Positions 1-12,002 of a DNA stretch of 64,000 nucleotides are shown piece by piece. The translations under genes were made by a program, and so were the position numbers. How positions within the stretch are numbered: position 1 is the first letter of the stretch; each line of letters opens with the position of its first letter. Under the pieces are notes generated by a model. It ran no database searches. It worked only from the letters and a program-made list of their open reading frames with translations, and was not told the DNA's origin. Source of the DNA: Argentina anserina (Eukaryota; Streptophyta; Magnoliopsida; Rosales; Rosaceae); contig NC_065876.1 of assembly GCF_933775445.1 (NCBI RefSeq), forward strand, positions 12,276,001-12,340,000, written 5' to 3'.

Positions 1-1874
1 AGGAGTGGGCAGTTTACGGTCCAGATTTGACAGATAAAAGTGGGGACACCAACATGACCTAATAATCCTTCTTGTTTTCATTTTCATTTTTTTCATCTTA
101 GTTTAGGTGTAATCTGTTTGGACTATATACAAAAGAGAAAATGGAAAGGTTCTCCATTGTATTCTTCCCTACTCTTTTTTTCAAATACACAGATAACAGT
201 TTTGAAAATTGCTTGTTGAATGAATCATTACTAATTAGTGCATGTTAGAATACGTTACTGATTATAATACGAGGCTCGTAGCAAAAAATAATAATCTGTA
301 ATATAAGTTTAATTTAGGCTCTATATTTCTCCATTGTATACTATGGTTCTACTAATTAAGGCTTAAAGCAACTGGACCGGTTCTTCTTAAAGAAAAAAAA
401 CACTTTAGAATGTGGCATAAAATTAACATACTGTCTACTAGTTTCACTTGAATTTCTTTTGATTCCTTTTTTTTTTTGGCATATTCTCAATTCAAGGTTG
501 ATTTTCAGCATTCTTTCTGGAAAGTTTGGACATTTTATATAATGACTTTTTTTTTTTGCTTTCATAGTGATTAAATTCATACGTTACTAGTTTCATTGCA
601 CATATGGACGTTATCCTATTTTATCCCTTTTCCATTCAGTTGGAACAAATCCGAGTGTTCTTTAATAGTGAAATGAATTTAGCTTGTCACTTAGTTGGGG
701 ATCATTTAAAAGGAGGAAAAGATCACTACTCAATTATATGCATGTTTTTCTTAGTTCCTTAGGATTAGAGATACAATATATAGGTCTTTATATTTGCTGC
801 TCAATTATTATGAAGGATAAGATTCCTTAATCATATGCACATTTCACTGAAGAGTTCACATTCTTTTCGAGAAGAATTGGTGGGCGTTTTGAAATATATG
901 CATAAATAATGCACATATGTCTGCGTACTTTATGCCTCAATTAAGTTGCTTAGACATTCTCTTACACCCACGATAATATGCCTTTAAATTTTACTAGGAG
1001 GGTATTAATTCACAATGCACTTTGTCCACAAATATTCTATGAAAAAAATGAGTGAATTGGGATGACTACTAAATAATCAGAATTATACTTACTTATGGAA
1101 AATGCCAACTTTAAGTTCACATTCGGGAAATATGCTTAAATTATTGTGTACTTCATCTTATAAGTCATACAAATTTCTTATGAAAATAGTACTCAATGGA
1201 ACAGGCAATGCACCTCATTGTAGGGCTGTTTTGTATTCTTTGAGAATGATTTTTTTTTTGTTGTTTTGAAAATGATGAATACAGCTAGATTTCTTGTTAA
1301 TTATTCAATCTTAATTTTGGAGTGATTATGTGCTCAAACTAATTAATTAGTTGAAGTGATTTTACTGCAATATAAAAATTATCCTTACGCCCGCTCTTGG
1401 ATAAATAGTACGCTTACTCCATGATAGAAAAATATTCACACGTTCAGTTTATAGACAATAGTATGACAACTTCTTCAAACACATTTATTGAAATTAATGA
1501 TCCAAAAGTAGATACGTCGACACTATTGACGCGAAGAAATCCAAAATGGTATACACAATCTATTTCCGAATTATAATTTGAAAATCTCACACATACGATT
1601 TACATACAATAACACGACAACTTTAAACACGTTAGTAATTATCCAAAAGTTGATAATGCGGTTGTATTGGCAGGAGGAACTGTAAAGTGATACGTCCAAA
1701 TTACAATCATACGTACGTACTATACAGTTAACGATGAATGAAAGATGACACAAGTTTGTATGTAGATCTTTAACGTACAAAGATATTTCACATATTTTCT
1801 CGTATATGTGTAACATATATAACCCTTTTTTATGTAAGTTCTTTCTCTTATTATGAAAATGATGGTAACATTTA
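1..1874. other. AT-rich intergenic DNA, no gene seen
   Basis: Only short, low-complexity open frames occur, with frequent stops on both strands and many A/T homopolymers. I see no conserved protein motif, RNA gene or repeat boundary here. Confidence 0.6.
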
Positions 1875-2052
1875 GGGTGGTGCTGTTAACACCATTTTTC
1901 TCTATTGACACACCCTATATATATATATATTTTTTTTCTCATTAGGATTTTGTTACTAATACACCATTTTTCTCTATTCATACACCCAATTTAAAGTATG
2001 AAACATTTGAAAGAGTGTGTGGATAGAGAATATAGGTGTGTTAATAATTCCC
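1875..2052. mobile_element. MITE-like inverted-repeat element (about 178 bp)
   Basis: The left end begins GGGTGGTGCTGTTAACACC and is followed by TTTTCTCTATTGACACACC. The right end read in reverse is GGGAATTATTAACACACC followed by a matching TCTCTATCCACACAC. The two ends form imperfect terminal inverted repeats of about 38 bp. A second copy of the left motif lies inside (about 1950-1987), so a shorter nested version is possible. There is no coding capacity and no clear target-site duplication, so superfamily assignment is not possible. Confidence 0.5.
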
Positions 2053-4282
2053 AAGATTTATTGATGATAAACATAATTACAACAAGAGAATGAGCACTAT
2101 ATATTTTGGTTGCTAATCCATTCCCTAATGCCAATATTAGCCATCAACATTGCCACAATATTGGCACCAACTATATAGTCCTTTACTGGCTGGCGGGCGG
2201 GCTCAATATAACTATGGCTTAAACTATTGGAAAGTGCAGACATTGTTGATCAAGAAAAGCATAACATGCAATTAAGCCTAAATAAAACCTTCCAAGAGAA
2301 ATTATAGACTAATTTCTATTAGGTTTTCTATTTATAGTCATATCTCTAGCATGAACCAATGCAACAATTCACGTGCCCTCATGTCATGAATAAGTAATGA
2401 GATTAACGAAACTACGTACGTTCAATGGCAAGATATTACTTATCCTCACGTCATGAATAAGTAATGAAATTAACGAAACTACGTAAGTTCAATAGCAAGA
2501 AATGCAGAATCAATGAAAGAGCTAATAATGCAGATACTCAAATCAATGGATGAGGATCGGAGACAACCACATTATTAATTAGTTATTAGTTGATGAAGGA
2601 GACAACTATCGCAGATTCGCAGAATAGGAATATAATTAGGATCTCCCAACTGCCTAACAGCGAGGGATGACCTTAATATATTATTGACGAATTATAGGTT
2701 TGCTTTCTCAATTCATATGTTAAGCAGCTGCGCGCACTTTATGATTTTTAATTTGTTAATCTCGTACTCAAATGAAATGGAGCTCTGCATCTTTAAACCG
2801 GAAAACACCAACAAACACAGCAAAGCTGAATTGAGGAATCAAATGAAGGAGACAACCACAACGACGTAAAATGAAGGGAAAGAAAGCGGAGACGAACTCC
2901 AGGAAGTGACCAACCCGGCCCTCTAACCAGAGGTTTCTCAGAGAGATAACCGCCGCTGAGAGGAAAGGAGTAGGGAAGGTCCGCCCTAGATTATATTACC
3001 ATAATTTCAAAGTTTTTGGTCATCATTTTAACTATTTAATCAAACTATAATTTTAAGTTCAGCACTTATTTTGACCATGAAGTCCAGAAGATATAGATGG
3101 GGACAAGAAACTAAAGCTAATTATGAAGAGGAAGACAACCATTAAACATGACGTAATTGACCTCAAGTATTCACAACGAATCAAAAGAGACAAACAAGCT
3201 GAGCTTGCTTGGGTCACTAACTGATATTATGTAATTTCAAGAGCTGAACTGTATGCCATAATCGATTTCTTCTCCACTTCTCTTCTTTTGAGTGGGGATC
3301 GGGTTTCCCTGTCATTTGGCCAGTTTAACCATATTGGATATCTGCAGTGCTAAGCCAGCTTTGCTAAATTCATTTCCATCATTTATATATGTATGCGTAG
3401 AAAAATGGAAGCAAAGTAAGTAGGTGAAACGGGAAGCAGTACATCAAATATAACCATATGCTTGATTAATTGATTAATTCTCATATTATATCGTGGGAAT
3501 AATAGGGATAATATAATACCTAACTTTAGTTGAAACGCAGTGGCTCGTATTCTGTCAATATGCACTAACTTATCAATTACAGTAACAATTTAATCGTAAG
3601 AAAGATCATGTATTACAATTTGGGGGATCGTCTTACGCATGCATATATCAATACAAAAGTAGCATATTGTATATAAAATTGAGAGGTTGGCTTATCATTT
3701 CAAGCCATGTTTATTGCTGCATTTCTTGTGGCTAGCTTATTATATCTAGTCTGCTTTCGCCAGTCATATCCCACCTTCAGTTTTCTTAAGAAAACGTCAG
3801 CATCGTTGCCCAACCCAATTTGATCATACAAGACCAATGTTTTGTTGTCATGAGAGAAATCCACCAATATAACAGACGTAGTCGAACTCTTTAACGATGC
3901 CATCAACACTATTAAAAAATATTACGAAGATTATCTTTACAAAGTTTACGTGAGGTGAATCATTCTTGTGATTGATCGATTTGCTTAGATAATTTTAAGA
4001 ATTCTGAACAAAGAAATTATGTCTAGTACCTTTTCAATATGTTCTAAAAGTTTCACATAAATATCTAGAATTTTTTTAAAAGTTTGTTTGAACGATGTAT
4101 ATAAGAATGATGAATTCATGCATTATCACACACACATATATATAGAAAGGTTTTCGGGTGCATACGTCCGCATCGTGTAGATTCCACAATTTTAGTGACC
4201 GGCGACGCGCAATGACGGCTTGATGGTGTCGGCCGTGATCTCCTCCTCCTGATGCTCTTGTCTGTGCCGGCCGGAGTTACAA
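2053..4282. other. Intergenic DNA, no supported gene
   Basis: Contains the 57-bp tandem duplication listed separately. A 69-codon minus-strand frame at 3700-3909 has a fairly balanced composition but matches no family I recognise and lacks supporting structure. A GC-richer stretch around 2870-2990 may be an old transposon remnant. Confidence 0.5.
2377..2500. repeat. 57-bp direct tandem duplication
   Basis: Copies at 2377-2433 and 2444-2500 share CATGAATAAGTAATGA and ACGAAACTACGTA. They are both 57 bp, differ at about four positions and are separated by 10 bp. This is a local duplication with no coding role visible. Confidence 0.85.
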
Positions 4283-4286
4283 CGCT

Positions 4287-4356
4287 GGCCGAAATCTCGA
4301 AATTTCAGCATGGTGCCGAGAAACTTGAAATTTCCAGAAATTTTGAGATTCCGGCC
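4287..4356. repeat. GC-rich hairpin
   Basis: The arm at 4287-4306 (GGCCGAAATCTCGAAATTTC) pairs imperfectly with the arm at 4327-4356, which reads GGCCGGAATCTCAAAATTTC when reversed. The surrounding 4190-4370 is much more GC-rich than its neighbours. It may be part of a small foldback transposon whose ends I cannot define. Confidence 0.4.
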
Positions 4357-5052
4357 GCCGTGGGCCGACACTCAACTGTATATATATACCGTTTCATATA
4401 TAATATTCATGCATTTTGTAAGTTTGAAACACATTAGACGACAATTTGATCACAATTGTTTGTTGCAACTTTGCATCTCAAGTTCTTGAGAATAGGATTG
4501 ATCCCTCTTTCTGTCGGTTCGCCGAGAGAACGACATAATGAAATGATCAATCACACCTTCCGCTCATCTCTCGTGTTATAGCTTTAAACCGATCTTAGTA
4601 GTTCTCAACTCTTAGTTTAACTAATTAATCGGTTAGGGCAGCAGATGGAGCCACATCTTTATATATCATCTTTATGATATTGAGAATGGACAATGCTATC
4701 ACTACCATGCGAATTCATGTTCATTGTTCATTTGTTCATCAACACATCTCAGTTTTCACTTTCATAAACAATGCTCGATGTTGAAATGTTTTTCAGATTT
4801 GACTCTGCAACAGTGTTGCTCGAGCTTCTTTGGCATATAAGCTGCTGTGCGTCAGGTCATCAGGTACCATTAACATCAACATCAACATTAACACGAGCCC
4901 TGAATATATAGTGAAGCAGACAACGACCCTGTTATCAGTCTCGTCCATGTTTACAAGCACACTGGTTGAAGATCATTGGTCGCACCTGTGGTGTGCCCCA
5001 GGCCTCCAACAGAGGGAGATTTTTTTTCTTCTGGCTTTTATGGAATTTTGGA
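4357..5052. other. Intergenic DNA upstream of gypsy-1
   Basis: An open frame at 4830-5090 runs into the LTR and has unremarkable composition. It might be the remains of a transcribed region cut by the gypsy insertion, but no family is recognisable. No other feature is seen. Confidence 0.4.
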
Positions 5053-5057
5053 TTAAT
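5053..5057. repeat. Target-site duplication TTAAT (left copy, gypsy-1)
   Basis: TTAAT lies immediately before the left LTR and is repeated at 14866-14870 immediately after the right LTR, which defines the insertion. Confidence 0.9.
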
Positions 5058-7306
5058 TGTAATAACCCTAAAAATGTCAAACAATATTAGTTTGTTTTGA
5101 ATTCTATAAAATTTACGAATTTTAATTAGAATGAATGTGATTGGTTACGACGTTATGAAACGAGTAACGGATACGTTCTCGGAACGTTTAATTAGAAAAA
5201 CGTTACGTTTCCGCAATTTATATATCAAATTTTATTCCGTCGCTCGGTTGTGAAAACTTTCTTCACGAAAGTTGTAGAGCTCGTCGATACGAGTTCGTGA
5301 GTATGTAACACGTTCGAATCGGACGTCGGAGGTAAAAGTTATTAATGTCGGAAGTTCGTTTCCGATTTTGGAAACAAGTATAAATAGTAAATTTTAGGGA
5401 TTAGGGTTTCCATTTCTGGAAACCCTTCACCCCGCCTCCCCTCTTCCATTTTCGTTTCTCTCTCCCCGAAACCTCACCCTCTCCCTTCAGAAATTTCTTC
5501 GATTCGATCCGGCAAACTCCGGCCTTCGTGTCTCTCACCGCCGGTCCAAGGAGCTTCGCATGGACGTTCGCAGCTACCCTCGAGCTCGCCGCATCGCGCC
5601 TCGCCGCCGTTAGCTTCCTCGAGACAACCCGAGGCTTGGAGGGAAGCTCCGTCGTTCCACGCGACGTCGCCGGCAGGGCTAGGGTTCAGTGACCTGCTTG
5701 TCGTCATCGTGCGCCACCCTAGCAACCCCTTGCAGAGCGATCGAAGCTCAGACATACGTTTGTTGCTCGCCCAACTCGATCCGACTCTGCCGCACCTACG
5801 CTCGTCTCCGGTGGTTTTCGAGCACAAATTGAGGTGAGGATAGCCTAGGTTGGTTGTTGTGATGTTGTTGTTGAATTATTGTGAGCATGTGATTTTTGGT
5901 ACAATATGATGTGTGATTATTGTACGTGATTTTAACATGGTGATTGTTAAAATGTGATTTGTCTTCGGACTTGATTTTTAGTACAATATGATGTGAGATT
6001 ATTGTACGACAGCTCAGATTATTGCAGGTGTTTTAAATATTGAAATACGACATGTATACAATATAGTGGATTATATATATATTGTATAAATGGTAATAAG
6101 TACATATATATATATATATAGTTTGCTATAATATATACTGTTATGAATTCATTTGAAATAGGTCATTTCGATGACGAGCATGTGATTTTAATATGTATTC
6201 ATTTGTTAAACGTTTTGTCTTCGGACGTGTTTATAAATTATGACATGTATATGATATAGTGGATTATATATATGTATTGTATAAATAGTATATAAATACA
6301 TATATATATATATATAGTTTGCTATATAATATACTGTTATGATTTTATTGTGATGATGTCATTTTGATGACAAAATTTTATCGAGCATGTGATTTTTGGT
6401 ACAATATGATGTGTGATTATTGTACGTGATTTTAACATGGAGATTGTTAAAATGTGATTTGTCTTCGGACTTGATTTTTGGTACAATATGATGTGAGATT
6501 ATTGTACGTGTTGGCAAGTCGGAACCTAGCTTTTGGCCGGGCGAAAGTTACGATACAGTTAGAGCTCTAGTCTGTCTGCCAGAGTCCTGCATGTGAGGTA
6601 ACGGGTGGTTATCTGCTCATGAGTACTTATATTTTTGGATATTGGGTAGCGGGTGGTTGCCCTATATCGGCGATGTATTACGAGAGGGGTAACAGATGTG
6701 TACCAGCGTTCTTGGTACCCGTATTATAAATGCATTTGGGTAACCAGAAGGGTTACTTAATTTCTCATGAGCGTTTCATTTCATATTTCTTTGGGATAAC
6801 CAGATGGGCCGTCCATTGACTCATGAATGCATTTATATTTGTTTGATTTCTGGATTTTCGTATATATTTATATGCGAGTTATATTTTCGTTTTACTCATA
6901 CGAGCTGTAAAGCTTACCGAGTTTGTGTTTACAATCCCGGTGCACCAATTCAATGGTGTAGGGGATAATTCCGCAGGTGTTGACTAGTGGGAATTGAGAG
7001 ACGACTCTGGTGACTCGAAGTTGTTCGTTACCCTGCTTGTGGTGAGATTTCTAGAGTGGATTGGTGAGTGAGAATTTGTGAGCATTTATTTGTGAGTTTG
7101 TGAGAGATTATGAGAATTATTACATTTCCATTTTTATGTATGGATTACAAATTTGGGTTGTAATAATTGGTTTGTCTGAGTTGTATTGATAACTCAGTAA
7201 TGATCCGCTGTGACATTTTAAATGATTTCGATTTCATTGAGATTATTTTGTGTTTAACGACTTTAAAATTTTCAGTTTTTAAGCTCGAAATTTTGGGGTC
7301 GTTACA
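5058..7306 (+). repeat. Gypsy-1 5' LTR (rearranged, 2249 bp)
   Basis: It starts TGTAATAACCC and ends GTCGTTACA. A TATA box (TATAAATAG) is at 5379-5387. Compared with the 2863-bp 3' LTR, the stretch equivalent to about 12796-13590 is absent. In its place is a second copy of a sequence found later in the same LTR (the CATGTGATTTTTGGTACAA region near 6385-6510). It also has about 36 bp near 5698-5735 that the 3' LTR lacks. The missing block contains the GC-rich hairpins and the 65-nt exon-like module described in the findings. Confidence 0.92.
5379..5387 (+). promoter_or_regulatory. LTR TATA box (gypsy-1, 5' LTR)
   Basis: TATAAATAG lies about 320 bp into the LTR and just upstream of a CT-rich leader. 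The same motif is at 12324-12332 in the 3' LTR. It is the likely core promoter that defines the start of R. Confidence 0.65.
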
Positions 7307-7308
7307 GT

Positions 7309-7321
7309 TGGTATCAGAGCC
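7309..7321 (+). promoter_or_regulatory. Primer-binding site for initiator tRNA-Met
   Basis: TGGTATCAGAGCC begins two bases after the 5' LTR and is the standard complement of the 3' end of plant initiator tRNA-Met, used to prime minus-strand DNA synthesis. Confidence 0.95.
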
Positions 7322-7593
7322 TAAGTGCTTATTTAGCGATTATCAATATCATCCGGGAGCGATGATCCGACTGCAGGCGGGCACCCATCACATGCTCCTC
7401 GGTATTGATATGTCGTCGGGTACGCGAGAGTGTTTTAGGAGTCATACCTGATGGTTTGGTCCTCTAGGGAGTATTGTGATGATACTTCGATGATTCATCT
7501 CATTCTGAAATTTCATGTTGACATCTATTGAATCTATTTGATTGAATTCGAGACTTCACAAGTATTGACTACGGGTTTCATTGTTTGAAGGTG
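7322..7593 (+). other. Gypsy-1 leader between primer site and gag
   Basis: Untranslated leader with no convincing open frame. The gag start region reads AAGGTGATGAAC. Confidence 0.6.
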
Positions 7594-8651
7594 ATGAACA
7601 CAGATAAGGGCCGAGGACATGGCCGAGGACGGGCGAGAGGCCGAGGTCGAGGTAGGGCCGCAGGCAGAGTCCGCAACGTGGAGAACCTTTATGAGGAGGC
7701 TGCTCCACAAGAAGAACAGGTTGAGCCAGCTACTGCAGTTAGAGATGACGGCCGAGTGTTGAAGCTGATCAAGGATATTAGTGCACTGTCAGCGCCGACT
7801 TTTCATGGAGGACTAGATCATATGGAAGCTGACCATTGGATCGAGGGTATGGAGACTTATTTTGAGATGATAGAGTGCACAGAGATTGAGAAGAGAAAGA
7901 TAGCTACATTCTTTCTAAAAGGTGATGCTCTCGACTGGTGGAAGAGCATGAGACACACTGTGGATGTGTCTACATTCACATGGGGAGCTTTCACTACCAT
8001 TTTCCGAGAGAAGTATTTTCCACCCTCTGTACAGGAGGACATAGAGCTGGAGTTTCTAGCACTGGTACAGGGAGACATGACTGTTAGAGAGTATGATGCT
8101 CGATTTTCGCAGCTGTACCGATATGTCAGGCCTATGGGTGCGATCTCTTTAGCTCAGAAGTATCTACGAGGGCTGAAACAGGAGTACAAGACCATGATAT
8201 CAGTCATTTGCCTGACTAATAAGGAGTTGATATTTGAGAGTACCATGAGCTTGGAGCAAGCAAATAAGACACAAGCAGGAGATGTGGGAAGTAGAGATGC
8301 AAAGGGAAAAGACAAGGCAATCTGCACAGGTAGCGAGCACTCAGGACCGACGGGTAGGTCATGGAAGAGGCCAAGACCCCACTATCAGGTCCCGACAAGG
8401 GCGACACCCTAGCTATCAGGGCTACTCCAGTCAGACCATTGGCAGCGGTGAGGTGTTATGGCTGTAACGAGATGGGACATTACGCCTCAGCATGTCCGAA
8501 ACCGAAGAGAACAGGCTGCCACCGGTGCGGGCAAGTCGGACACATAGCTAGAGATTGTACCCGACCTCTTCAAGGTAGGCAGGAACGGCCCCAGAGACAG
8601 CTACCAGCGGGCCAAGCTAGAGTGTTCGCAGTGGGTCAGCGAGACACATGA
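7594..8651 (+). pseudogene. gag: Gypsy-1 gag (capsid and nucleocapsid), frameshifted
   Basis: Structural protein that packages element RNA. The first ATG in frame is at 7594. The product opens with a GR-rich basic tail, then a capsid region with the family motifs HWIEGMETYF, KGDALDWW and FREKYFPP (retrotransposon gag family). Between 8361 and 8412 the reading frame shifts. In the new frame are two CCHC zinc knuckles, CYGCNEMGHYASAC and CHRCGQVGHIARDC, which bind RNA. The frame closes with TGA at 8649-8651, just before the protease. The frameshift separates capsid from nucleocapsid, so this copy cannot make a normal Gag. Confidence 0.88.
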
Positions 8652-8950
8652 GTGGAAGGTACATTATCACTTTTTGACTACCTTGCTATAGTACTGTTTG
8701 ATACGGGAGCATCACATTCATTCATTGCTAGTTCGGTAGTAGAGATGCTAGGATTGATTCCTACACCTCTTGGGGACGCCTTATGTGTCACTTCACCCCT
8801 TGGAGTGTCCCTTGAGTTAGAGACAATCTGCAAAGCTTGTCCGATTTTGATTGGAAGTAGAGAGTTCTCTGCTTCGTGATTCCGGACCACACTTATGATG
8901 TGATCTTGGGATTGATTGGTTGAGACCACAGCATGCTGTGATTGATTGTT
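8652..8950 (+). pseudogene. pr: Gypsy-1 aspartic protease, broken
   Basis: The protease would cut the polyprotein. The active-site motif DTGASHSFIAS is encoded from about 8700. The frame is preceded by the in-frame stop at 8649-8651 and ends early at TGA 8877-8879. Sequence resembling the protease C-terminus continues in another frame, so there is a small deletion near 8873-8880 and a further shift near 8910-8925. The homologous stretch of gypsy-2 near 38040 keeps the bases that are missing here. Confidence 0.82.
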
Positions 8951-10243
8951 TTGACATGGTGGTGTCATTTCATAGACCTGGGGAGCCTGCGTTTCGTTAT
9001 CGTTGCCTCAAGTCTGATAACGCCATGAGATCAGGAGTTTTGGCACATGTGGAGTCGGTGGATCAGAAAGTAACTATCGCAGACATTGTGGTAGTATCTG
9101 AGTTTGGTGAAGTGTTCCAAGAGATACCGGGGCTACCTCCTCGAAGAGTGGTAGATTTCTGCATTGATGTAGTACCTGGTACAGCACCTGTGTCAAAGAC
9201 GCCCTATAGAATGGGGCAGAATGAACTTAAGGAGTTGAATGTGCAGATCGATGAGATATTAGACCAAGGGTTCATTAGACCTAGTGTTTCACCTTGGGGA
9301 GCACCGGTTTTGTTCGTGAAGAAGAAAGATGGTTCTCTGCGGTTATGTGTGGACTACAGAGCGGAACAAGGTGACCATCAAGAATAGGTACCCCTTACCT
9401 AGGATTGATGACTTGTTCGATCAGCTTAAAGGTGCTACGGTGTTCTCTAAGATTGACTTGAGATCCGGTTATCATCAGCTCAGAGTGAAGGAAGAAGATA
9501 TATCGAAGACAGCCTTCAGGACCCGGTATGGACATTATGAGTTCGTTGTCATGCCATTTGGTCTAGCGAATGCACCAGCTGTCTTTATGAGCTTGATGAA
9601 CCAAGTATTTAGCCCGTACTTGGATGAGTTTGTGGTGGTGTTTGTGGATGACATTCTGATATACTCCAAGACACAAGAAGAACATGTGGTGCATCTGAGA
9701 ACAGTGTTGCAGACCTTGAAGGAGGCGAGACTGTATGCCAAGCTAGAGAAGTGTGAGTTCTGGAAAGAAGAGGTCAAATTCCTTGGTCATGTTGTCTCAA
9801 AAGATGGAGTACTAGTGGACCCGTCAAAGGTAGAGGCAGTAAAGAATTGGTGTCGTCCAAAGAACCCTACAGAGATTCGTAGTTTCCTCGGTTTGGCAGG
9901 TTACTACCGGAGGTTTATCGAGGGGTTTTCTAGTATTGCATCTTCATTGACCAAGTTGACCAAGAAAGATACTCCGTTCGTGTGGACGGATGCATGTGAG
10001 GAAGCATTCAGCAAACTAAAGACCAGATTGACCACAGCCCTAGTGTTGACGATTCCTTCAAGTGGTGGTGGTTATGTCATTTACAGTGATGCTTCGCTCC
10101 AAGGTTTGGGTTGTGTGTTGATGCAACATGGAGGAGTTGTTGCTTATGGCTCGAGACAGTTGAAGATTCATGAGAAGAATTACCCGACGCACGACCTAGA
10201 GCTTGCGACAGTTGTGTTTGCCCTGAAGATTTGGAGACATTAA
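8920..10243 (+). pseudogene. rt: Gypsy-1 reverse transcriptase, broken
   Basis: Copies element RNA into DNA. Motifs in order are the entry segment with [18 protein letters not shown], then [42 protein letters not shown] and the catalytic box [12 protein letters not shown], followed by the RNase H start ([13 protein letters not shown]). A one-base frameshift at about 9350-9362 splits the domain. A TAA at 10241-10243 sits in frame between RT and the remainder of RNase H. All catalytic Asp residues of the VDD box remain. Confidence 0.92.
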
Positions 10244-10891
10244 TTGTATGGAGAGAAGTTTCAACTCTTTTCAGATCATAAGAGTTTGAAGTACTTGTTC
10301 TCTCAGAAAGAGCTGAATATGAGGCAGAGAAGATGGATGGAACTCCTCAAGGACTATGACTTCACATTAGAGTACCACCCGGGGAAGGCAAATGTGGTGG
10401 CCGATGCCTTGAGCAGGAAACTGAGAGGTGTGGTGGCCTCACTTATGGTACATGAATGGTTCATGCTCGAAACGGCATCAGAGTTTGATTTGGTACCATC
10501 GGGAGGAGAACCAAGGGTTTTTCTTGGTAGTGTCACGGTGCAACCCACATTGATCACGAGGATCATACAGGACCAGGCGCGGGATAGACTCTCTCAAGCT
10601 AAGTTGGCAGATCTTGTAGTTGATACACTTGAGGAGTGCCCTTCTGAGTGGAGAGTTGGACCCGATGGGGGGTTGAGGTTTGGGGCAAGATTGTGTGCCC
10701 CAGATTGTGATGATCTTCGGGAGGAGGTCCTTCGTACGGCACATCGATCACGTTATACCGTTCATCCAGGGAACACCAAGATGTACAAGGACTTATGCAG
10801 GCAATTCTGGTGGAACGGTATGAAGAAAGATGTAGCAGAGTTTGTATCGAAGTGCCTTACATGTCAGCAAGTGAAAGCAGAACATCAATGA
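10244..10891 (+). pseudogene. Gypsy-1 RNase H end and integrase zinc-binding domain
   Basis: Continues in the same frame after the TAA at 10241-10243. It contains the RNase H tail ([17 protein letters not shown]) and then the integrase HHCC zinc finger, with [10 protein letters not shown] supplying the histidines and CLTCQQ the cysteines. It ends at TGA 10889-10891. Downstream coding continues in the same frame, so this is a simple in-frame stop. Confidence 0.88.
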
Positions 10892-11962
10892 CCAGCTGGC
10901 ATGTTGAAACCACTGACTATCCCTCTTTGGAAGTGGGAGCAGATATCTATGGATTTTGTGACCGGATTGCCTAGATCGAAGAAGGGTCACGATGCCATAT
11001 GGGTGATTGTCGATCGGTTGACGAAGTCGGCTCACTTTCTTCCAGTGTCGATGAAGTACTCCGTGGACGTGCTTGGGAAACTATATGTGGATGAGGTAGT
11101 GAGACTTCATGGTGCTCCAGTTTCTATTGTTTCTGATCGAGATGCACGTTTCACTTCGAAGTTCTGGGGTGGTTTGCAGAAGGCGATGGGCACTACCCTG
11201 GATATGAGTACAGCTTTTCACCCTCAGACGGATGGGCAGACGGAAAGGGTGAATCAGGTGATGGAAGACATGTTGAGAGCATGTGTGCTGAGATTGATTG
11301 AGTTTGCCTACAACAACAGTTACCATTCTAGCATTGGCATGGCACCTTATGAGGCACTTTATGGTAGACCATGTCGATCTCCGATCTGTTGGGCCGAAGT
11401 TGGTGATAAGGCACTGATGGGTCCAGAGGTGGTTAAGGAAACCATGGAGAAGATCTCGATCATTCGGGATAGAATCCAGACAGCTCAGAGCAGACAGAAG
11501 AGCTATGCGGACTTGAAGAGGAGACATGTGGAATTTGAGATCGGTGATCATGTGTTCTTGAAAGTTTCACCTATGAGGGGTGTAGTGAGATTCGGCAAGA
11601 AGGGAAAGTTGACACCGAGGTACGTTGGGCCCTTTGAGATACTTGAGAAGGTGGGCGAACTAGCATATCGACTAGCCTTGCCTACTAGCATGTCGGGCGT
11701 TCACAACGTCTTCCACATTTCCATGCTGAGGAAGTATGTACCAGATGAGTCACATGTGATCGATCATAGCACCATTGAAGTGAAGGAAAATGCCACATTT
11801 GTTGCCGAGCCAGTTCGTATTCTGGATAGATCCACAAAGAAGCTTCGGAGTAGAGAAGTTGAGCTAGTCAAGGTGCTGTGGAGTCACCATGATGAGGGTG
11901 ATGCATCTTGGGAGCTGGAGTCGGACATGATGACCAGATATCCACAGTTGTTTGTTGAGTGA
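10892..11962 (+). pseudogene. int: Gypsy-1 integrase core and chromodomain-like tail
   Basis: Integrase joins element DNA to the host genome. The DDE core is visible: Asp in SMDFVTGLP, Asp in VSDRDARFTS and Glu in DGQTERVNQ. Between MLRACVLR and LIEFAYNNSY (near 11290-11300) about eleven codons are missing compared with related elements, without a frame change. The C-terminal part has the GPFEIL module, HNVFHISMLRKY and a chromodomain-like VKVLW...WE motif that in chromoviruses guides integration to chromatin. The frame ends at TGA 11960-11962, about 40 bp before the 3' LTR. Confidence 0.9.
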
Positions 11963-11989
11963 GTTTGAATTTTGGGACGAAATTCCTTT

Positions 11990-12002
11990 AAGGGGGGTAG
12001 AT
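11990..12002 (+). promoter_or_regulatory. Polypurine tract of gypsy-1
   Basis: AAGGGGGGTAGAT directly precedes the 3' LTR. It is the expected primer for plus-strand DNA synthesis. The identical tract precedes the 3' LTR of gypsy-2. Confidence 0.85.

Noticed and set aside
3700..3909. 69-codon minus-strand frame with balanced composition
   Set aside because: No recognised domain, no partner exon and no conservation evidence available.
5474..5827. 117-codon minus-strand frame in the gypsy-1 5' LTR
   Set aside because: Antisense to the CT-rich leader; the matching region of the 3' LTR does not keep the frame.
11081..11551. 156-codon minus-strand frame
   Set aside because: Antisense of the integrase coding region; shadow frame caused by codon bias.
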